Assembly (NCBI GenBank): GCA_963920635.1 | Contig: OY987300.1 | Span: 80,701,899-80,765,898, forward strand | Length of the DNA: 64,000 nucleotides | Direction: 5' to 3' | Source of the DNA: Pseudeuparius sepicola | Taxonomy: Eukaryota > Arthropoda > Insecta > Coleoptera > Anthribidae | Shown: one piece after another, positions 58,082-64,000 of the stretch | Layout: each line of letters starts with the position of its first letter | Position numbering within the stretch: the stretch's first letter is position 1 | Made by a program: the position numbers and the translations under genes | Notes under the pieces: generated by a model | Database searches by the model: none | What the model saw: only the letters and a program-made list of their open reading frames with translations | What the model was told of the DNA's origin: nothing

Positions 58082-58510
58082 TCTACCTAACTTTGGTGAT
58101 CCGTGTTCTGTGACTGTTCTGTACATACAGGTATGTGGACTATTCCCATTCAAAGCGGTCATTAATAGGATGTCAAATTGTGTTCTTTTCTTCAAAAACA
58201 AGCTCTGCAAAATTTGGAAAATCAGAACACGTCGGATGTTGTACGCATCCGCTGTTACGCGATGTAGAGCTAATGCAGAATCGATGCGACTGCTCTGTTG
58301 TACGTAGTCCGTATGGGTTGCAGTTTAATCGTAAATAATGGGGTATTTATTTTGGTATCCGATAACGGATGCCGATGCCTTCGCGATTTATAGGCGTTTC
58401 GGTGGAGCTGTTTTCCGACGAAACAGTAAAACGGAAAACGTCCGTAAAAAAAGCTGGCTTAGTTTTTATATACAATCTTGGTAAGAGCACCCGACACCAC
58501 CGTCTAGACA
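58082..58510. other. intergenic, no gene seen
   Basis: Nothing recognised. Confidence 0.4.
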
Positions 58511-58557
58511 GAAATAATATTCCAACCTAGATCTTTTGTTATCTGCAAATACTTAAT
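58511..58557. repeat. 46-bp direct repeat flanking MITE A copy 4, left
   Basis: AATAATATTCCAACCTAGAT and the following bases recur at 59105-59150 with about four differences, immediately on the other side of the MITE. Confidence 0.75.
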
Positions 58558-58568
58558 TAAGCAATAAT

Positions 58569-59105
58569 AGTATATTTCATTACGAGTCTGGCAATAAAGA
58601 TTTTTCTGTGCGCGCGTGACAAATTCCCGTGTGAGGCGCAGCCGAACACGGGAAGTCATGCAGGCACGGAAAAATCTATTTCTGGACGTGTAATGAACGA
58701 TATTTTTTATTATACTTCTTTGAAAACGGAAAAGTGTTTGGTATGTATGATGCGTTTCCATGGTTACTCTCAAATTATTTCAAAGGTGCTTTGTTGTAAA
58801 TTAGTTATTGTCAGATAAGGCGAATAAAACGTCAAAAATATTACAGAAATGTATCTAAATATTGAAACACTTACGAATTAAAATACAAAATAGGTACATG
58901 TTAAATATCAGAGAGCATATAGAATTTCTTCAATTTAGTTTACTTTGCTGTATATTTCTATTTTAAAGCCATATATTCGGTATTTTTATTCAGCGCACGG
59001 AAAGTTTTTCCATGCGCTGTTTCCGTGCGCTAGCCCGAAAAACCCCATCTTTCATTATTGCTAAAACAGATGAAAATAAGGTGTTTTCAAAGAAGTATAA
59101 TAAAA
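58569..59105 (+). mobile_element. MITE family A, copy 4
   Basis: Near full-length copy but lacking about 75 bp after the ACTTCTTTGAAAACGGAAA segment. It is flanked by a direct repeat of about 46 bp (58511-58557 and 59105-59150). Confidence 0.75.
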
Positions 59106-59150
59106 ATAATATTCCAACCTAGATATTTTGTTATTTGCAAATACTTGAGC
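59105..59150. repeat. 46-bp direct repeat flanking MITE A copy 4, right
   Basis: Partner of 58511-58557. Much longer than any normal transposon target duplication. Confidence 0.75.
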
Positions 59151-60490
59151 GATAAATACTATTTCTCATCATGCGACATACCGTGGAAGTATAGCCACAC
59201 ATACTTATAGTCCTCCTTACGGCAGAATGCGTGCGACGTAAGGGGGAAGAACTCACAAATAATATAGAATTAGTCACAGTTCAGGGGCGTAGCTCAATTT
59301 TGTGTAACTCACTGACCTAATTTTCATATAATTGTTATTTAATTTATTGTTAATATTATTCTTAACGGTGGTGCCTTAGGTTATGGAGGAAGGCAAACCC
59401 TTATAACATTGGCAATTATTTCTCGTGCTTGAGAATGCAACGTTCTTCCCTGTTTACTCATTTTGCACACGTTAACTCCCGAACATACGAAACGCCACTG
59501 AGCTCTCTGAGCCGGCGGAAAAAACTTGCCAGCGGCCTAAAAAATGAGGTCTGTATGGTAGCCAAAATACGCAGTTAACTTTACGTACTATAGAAACAGG
59601 CACAAAACGAATTGGCTAACTGATTTTGTCAGCCGACTCCTTCGCAGAAGTGCTGTGTTGCCGTATTTCAAAGGCGATGGTAGACGCGACGATGTTGACA
59701 AAAATATAATAGGTGTTTTATCACACCGCGTTAAAAATAAATGATAAACAAAAATGGGTAAGTGGTCCCGTGATGCGAGCTTTATTTTTTCGGTATAACA
59801 GAGTTCAGAAATTCGGCTTCAATATGATAAAAGTTGTATTCGCCAATAAATAACGACTACTCGTATAGGAAATCTCGCAACGCTGCTCGCATTCTTTAGA
59901 AACGTTTTCTTTCGTGCTTTGGACTATACCACCGTATCGTCCAATGGTGGCACAGTCGGGTTAACGGTTAACTGATTTATTACAAAAATCAAAAACAAAT
60001 AGTGGCGTTCTAATATTTCACAATGTAAGTTCTCAATCTGTGGAAGCTAAAAGGATCATATCGACCCGTAGATTTACCTTTTCTGTACCTACCCCTTTCG
60101 TACCCTTAGCTGCCTGCGTGTCATGTTTACTGAAAGCCTCCCTAAGAAAATCTAATCTTACGGTATAAACATAAATTATTTAAAATCCTTTTGCAGATTC
60201 ACTACTCCCCACTTCCATTAACTGGAAAGTTAAATTAGGAGAATACACACAACTCCAGACTCTGAAGGCTTTTGGGTACACACACACACACACGCTAGAG
60301 AGTTATATACGTACCTAGTACACTGCGAACAAAATATTTAAGACGAGACACTCAAACAATTAAGCGGTATTTACATTTACTAATGATTCCGACAAATACC
60401 TAACAATAATAATTCACGAAAAGTGCATTTTATACTATGTTGTTAACATGATTAACGCAATTGTTATACTTATTTCTAGAAAATAATTTT
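59151..60490. other. intergenic, no gene seen
   Basis: A hAT-like CAGGGGCGTAGCTCAAT end at 59284 and a complementary-type ACGCCACTG end at 59492, but without a matching target duplication. (CA)n at 60278-60293. No gene. Confidence 0.4.
60278..60293. repeat. (CA)n microsatellite
   Basis: Eight CA dinucleotides. Confidence 0.9.
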
Positions 60491-61048
60491 TTTATTATAC
60501 TTCTTTGAAAACACCTTATTTTCATCTGTTTTAGCAATAATGACAGATGGGGTTTTTCGGGCTAGCGCACGGAAACAGCGCATGGAAAAACTTTCCGTGC
60601 GCTGAATAAAAATACCGAATATATGGCTTTAAAATAGAAATATACAGCAAAGTAAACTAAATTTAAGGAACTCTATATGCTCTCTGATATTTAACATGTA
60701 CCTATTTTGTATTTTAATTCGTAAGTGTTCCAATATTTAGATACATTTCTGTAACATTTTTGACGTTTTATTCACCTTATCTGACAATAACTAATTTACA
60801 ACAAAACACCTTTGAAATAATTTGAGAGTAACCATGGAAACGCATCATACATACCAAACACTATATTGTCTGCATTGTTTATTTTTTGTCAATTAAATTT
60901 ATTATAATATGCCGATAAAATGTTTTAAGTTTCCGTTTTCAAAGAAGTATAATAAAAAATATCGTTCATTACACGTCCAGAAATAGATTTTTCCGTGATT
61001 GCATGACTTCCAGGGTTCTTTCTTTATTTCCAGACTCGTAATGAAATA
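60491..61048 (-). mobile_element. MITE family A, copy 5 (reverse)
   Basis: Reverse-complement copy, starting at ATTATACTTCTTTGAAAAC and ending CGTAATGAAATA. It is interrupted at that TA by the fold-back element 61049-62108, after which TATACT resumes. The CACGGG hairpin segment is partly lost. Confidence 0.75.
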
Positions 61049-62108
61049 CAGTGTGTCCCCGGATAGGTGTAACTATACATGTAAACTTTTTTATTTTTAA
61101 TTTTTCGGCAAAAAGTCATTCTTTATAAAAAGTTTTGCTTATTTTGAAACTGGGAAATCCAATACCAGATTTTTGAAAAGTTATACAGGGCGTCCGAAAA
61201 GTTCAAAATACTAAAATCGTGTCAAGAGTAAAGTGCTCTTTTTTCAAAGCTAGCAGAAAATGTTATTCGAGAAAGTGGTTTCTAATAAAACAAAGGGCCC
61301 AAATCTCAGATATTAATAGATTCTATTAAAATTCACGAAATAGTCGATTTTTTAAAATGTGGTTCAAGATCCATTTAATTTTTAATTGGGTTTTTCGCCA
61401 CCAAACTTCACTTTGACATGACATGATCTTTGAGAAAGGAGGAAGATTTATCCTCCGAAAGCTCAGAAAACAAATTTGTTGAAGTTATTTTTTGAGTTAC
61501 ACGTTTAAAGTTTCGTTCATTTATTGTTAAGAATTTATGAATTTTCGAGGCAACTTGAAAAAGTTGTCTTTCAATCAGTTTGGTGGCGAAAAACCCAATT
61601 AAAAATTAAATGGATCTGTTTGCTTCACAAATAAATTTTAGAAAATATGTGGTTCAAGATATTAAGAGCAATAATGTGTTATTACGGTTTATCCAGGAAG
61701 CATTGGAAAACAAGTAAACATGTAAGCCCTGAAGTGTTTGAGGCGTACCATAGACAGGTTCATCCGATCTGGGTCTGTTTACAAAAAAGAAACGTCAAAA
61801 AGTTAAAAATATAATATTTCTTGAAGTTTATTAGAATCTATTAATATCGGAGATTTGGACCTTTTGTTGTATTAGGAACCACTTTCTCAAATAACATTTC
61901 TCGCTAACTTTGAAAAAATAGCACTCTATTCTTGACACGATTTTAGTATTTTGAACTTTTCGGACGCCCTGTATAACTTTTCGAAAATCTGGTATTGGAT
62001 TTCTCAGTTTCAAAACAAGCAAAACTTTTGATAAAGAATGACTTTTTGCCGAAAAATGAAAAATAAAAAAGTTTACAAGTATAGTTACACCTATCCGGGG
62101 ACACACTG
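61049..62108. mobile_element. TA-inserted fold-back element nested in MITE A copy 5
   Basis: Starts CAGTGTGTCCCCGGATAGGT and ends with its complement. Inserted at TA in GAAATATACT (TA retained on both sides), the target choice of Tc1/mariner elements. A second, inner palindrome lies at about 61372-61612 (TTTAATTGGGTTTTTCGCCA and its complement). A fragment of the interior is repeated at 31185-31420. No transposase fragment was found. Confidence 0.8.
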
Positions 62109-62531
62109 TATACTATTACAAACAGCTTGACATCATCAAAATTTTTTGATGCTCAGTGAACAGTGACACTAAAAATGTTCCTAAGTATAATGGCAATTTT
62201 GTCATATTATTTGTGAGTAGTGATACAAAGGGGTTTCTGGCCCAAAATGGCCGCCAAGGTCAAGGTCGTTTGTTTGTTGCGAAGTCGTGATGGGGTGTTC
62301 AAGGTTGGGCTTCAAGCGCGCAAGGTGTCTGGGAATTGGGGGGCGGGGCTAGACTTTAAGATTTCCGAGAATCACTTCAAGGTTTCTGGGAATCGCTTCA
62401 AGGGGGCGTGGCTAGACTTCAAGGTTTCCTCGTTTTCAAGGTTGAATTGACATCCAAGGTCAAGTGGGCGGGGTTTCTGAGAATTTTGGTGGGCTAGAAA
62501 GTCCTAGCATTCCCCCCATCCCTCTAGCTTT
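62109..62531. repeat. upstream region with TTCAAGG-type short repeats
   Basis: 62260-62450 contains repeated words: AAGGTTTCTGGGAATCGCTTCAAG-like units, GGGGCGGGGCTAGACTT and GGGGGCGTGGCTAGACTT, and many CAAGGT. It lies directly upstream of the 83-aa gene. No coding frame is supported here. Confidence 0.55.
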
Positions 62532-62565
62532 GATAAAAGACAGAGTTTGCTGTTTGGAGTTCAGT
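62532..62565 (+). promoter_or_regulatory. core promoter of the 83-aa gene
   Basis: TATA-like GATAAAAG at 62532-62539 and initiator TCAGT at 62561-62565; A+1 at 62563 is 31 bp after the TATA start, the standard arthropod spacing. The ATG follows 11 nt later, giving a very short leader. Confidence 0.65.
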
Positions 62566-62573
62566 AGTCGAAG

Positions 62574-62825
62574 ATGGCTTGCAGCAAAATGGATTTGGAA
62601 ACCATCAACAAAGTTGGTTGCTTGTCTCAGAAACCGACGGTAAAGTTAGTGGAATTGGGTGAAGGCGTGCCGATGAAAATTCTCTCGGGCAAGGTGGTGC
62701 AAACGACGTTCGGGGAGACCGTTTTGCTTGAGTTGGAGCATGGTGAAAAATACTCGCTGGTTTACAAAGGACAAGTGGATATGGGAAAAAACAAGGCCAA
62801 TCAGTTTGAAATAGTGGAAAATTAA
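62574..62825 (+). CDS. small single-exon protein, 83 aa, possible OB-fold-like
   Basis: Complete frame from the ATG at 62574 to TAA at 62825, with a promoter upstream and a poly(A) signal at 62945. The sequence has an N-terminal leader with two Cys (MACSKMDLETINKVGCLS), then alternating hydrophobic strands: VKLVELGEGVPMKILSGKVV, QTTFGETVLLELEHGEKYSL, VYKGQV, and a polar tail ending FEIVEN. The pattern L-x-x-G-x-x-x-x-I-x-x-x-x-x-x-T-x-F-G-x-x-V-L-x-E-L reminds me of small ssDNA/OB-fold-like proteins found as multicopy families in arthropods, but I cannot confirm this. Codon use looks coding (GC-richer than surroundings) and no intron is seen. It could be a retrogene, a transposon-borne gene or a lineage-specific gene. 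Confidence 0.65.
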   Translation: MACSKMDLETINKVGCLSQKPTVKLVELGEGVPMKILSGKVVQTTFGETVLLELEHGEKYSLVYKGQVDMGKNKANQFEIVEN

Positions 62826-62944
62826 CATGGGGAGTAACATGGAAGAATTAAAGTGGGGAACTAAAGTGGGGGATTAAAGTGGAGAATTCTTCAAATAGAG
62901 TTGTAATTTGTGTTATAATCTTGTTTTGGTCATAAAAAATACTT

Positions 62945-62950
62945 AATAAA
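62945..62950 (+). terminator. poly(A) signal of the 83-aa gene
   Basis: AATAAA 120 nt after the stop codon. The 3' UTR has near-repeated GTGGGGAACTAAAGTGGGGG words. Confidence 0.55.
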
Positions 62951-62970
62951 GGACTAGAAAAACATCATGG

Positions 62971-63668
62971 TAGCCTGTGTTTTAAATGTTAGAAAATATC
63001 TCATAATTATTTTAATGAAGAAACATCACCAAGTACTTTATTATGAGCAATGTAGTAGTAAAATACGTCATCCTCCGAATCGCAAACTTTATTTACTGTA
63101 AATTAAACAAAACTGGTAGCGTATACTGCCCTGCTTATTAGAAACGCGGTATCTGCAAAAATATCTGAAATCGTCTTTTCTGTATCATTGGGTTCACATT
63201 GGACTTATCTCTTTCCATGCTACTTATAAAAGCGGTATCTGCAATATTAACAGTGAAATAATAAATGTTTTATATGCCGTATGTGCTAAATGCAAAGGTT
63301 TACTTAATGAAAATGCCGTATATTCATTTTGCTTAGCAAAAAAGCGGTACCTGCATATGAGACACTTGCAATTACCGCATTTTGTCTAAGCATACTGCAC
63401 GTGCCGCTTTTTGTCTTAGCTTTGCCTGTTAATTCCCGTCCTATATTGTACACTCATTAGTCGTAAATGATTCGTTGGGCGAGGTAGAAAAGGAGTTCAA
63501 CTAAACGGTACGGGAAGAGCGGGGTGGTGCGAGGGTATGTAGAGGAAGCTGTTGATTTGAGAAGCCGTACCACAGAGTAAAATTTGGCGCAACGTTGCCG
63601 CACTTACTCGAAATTCTTGATTTTTTGCTCATTTCTCATGCCTAGTGGACCGATTTGGGCCGCGCATG
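62971..63668. other. intergenic, short GCGGTATCTGC-type repeats
   Basis: 63140-63420 contains GCGGTATCTGCAA, GCGGTATCTGCAATA, GCCGTATGTGC and GCGGTACCTGCA words, suggesting a worn tandem or dispersed repeat. No gene. Confidence 0.4.
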
Positions 63669-63670
63669 TA

Positions 63671-64000
63671 CAGGGTGTCCAGATTTGGTTGTAAATGCTG
63701 GGTATCTCGGTTATTTGTAGAGATAGGGAGTTGCGGTTTTCGCGAATTGTTGCTACTTTTTTGTGAAACCAAAGATACCGTTAACAGATTTTTCATAGGC
63801 ACCTCCGTTTTTAAGATACAGGGCGAAATTGAAAATTTGCGCTTTTGGGGCATACCTCGTATCTTGGAAACGGTTAATGATATTGAAATGGAAAAAACTG
63901 TATCTTATAGACATTTTCATGTAGAATTCAGTGCCGTATTCAGTTTTTTACTAAAATTGATAGTGTTCGATATATGGATCAAACTTAGATTTTTTACATA
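63671..64000. mobile_element. left end of a TACAGGGTG fold-back element, cut by the window edge
   Basis: Starts TA|CAGGGTGTCCAGATTTGGTT, like the other TA-flanked elements here. No complementary end before 64000. Confidence 0.5.

Noticed and set aside
59284..59501. pair of hAT-like ends enclosing about 218 bp
   Set aside because: The flanking 8 bases do not match, so insertion as a unit is not supported.

Overview
This is a eukaryotic, AT-rich, repeat-dense stretch that looks like an insect genome. Coding exons are short and flanked by GT/AG introns. One gene has a TATA box about 31 bp upstream of an arthropod-type TCAGT initiator. The interspersed repeats are hAT, Tc1/mariner-type, THAP-type and RNase H-bearing LINE elements. 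The order of insect cannot be fixed from the sequence.

The left end (about 1-5.1 kb, minus strand) holds the first three coding exons of a secreted EGF protein that I recognise as a CCBE1 orthologue (collagen and calcium-binding EGF domain protein 1). The splice phases fit together, and the gene runs off the left edge. Its introns carry three transposable elements, one of them 18 nt from a splice donor. Upstream (6.3-10.1 kb) lies a GC-rich block, possibly the promoter or 5' untranslated exon, present as a 1.07-kb direct duplication plus a third fragment.

From 9.3 to 31 kb the window is mostly mobile DNA: three hAT elements with 8-bp target duplications (one carrying a tRNA-Thr-like sequence), several long-inverted-repeat Tc1/mariner relics that still encode pieces of transposase N- and C-termini, and a short-TIR element with the first exon of a THAP-domain protein.

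From 32.3 to 42.4 kb there is a large imperfect palindrome. Its arms of about 2.6 kb share the same hAT insertion with the same target duplication and are GC/CpG-rich. The spacer of about 5 kb contains a 5'-truncated LINE (reverse transcriptase plus RNase H, with a +1 frameshift in a G run) and another mariner relic.

From 42.4 to 62.1 kb second copies of many of the same families appear, plus a 3.4-kb TIR element nested inside another repeat. Near the right edge (62.5-63 kb) is the only intact single-exon gene: an 83-residue protein with a convincing core promoter and poly(A) signal.

No CRISPR array, rRNA, bacterial operon or recognisable virus was seen. Most of the sequence is non-coding, and the strongest biology is the CCBE1-like gene, the small 83-aa gene and the nested transposon history.
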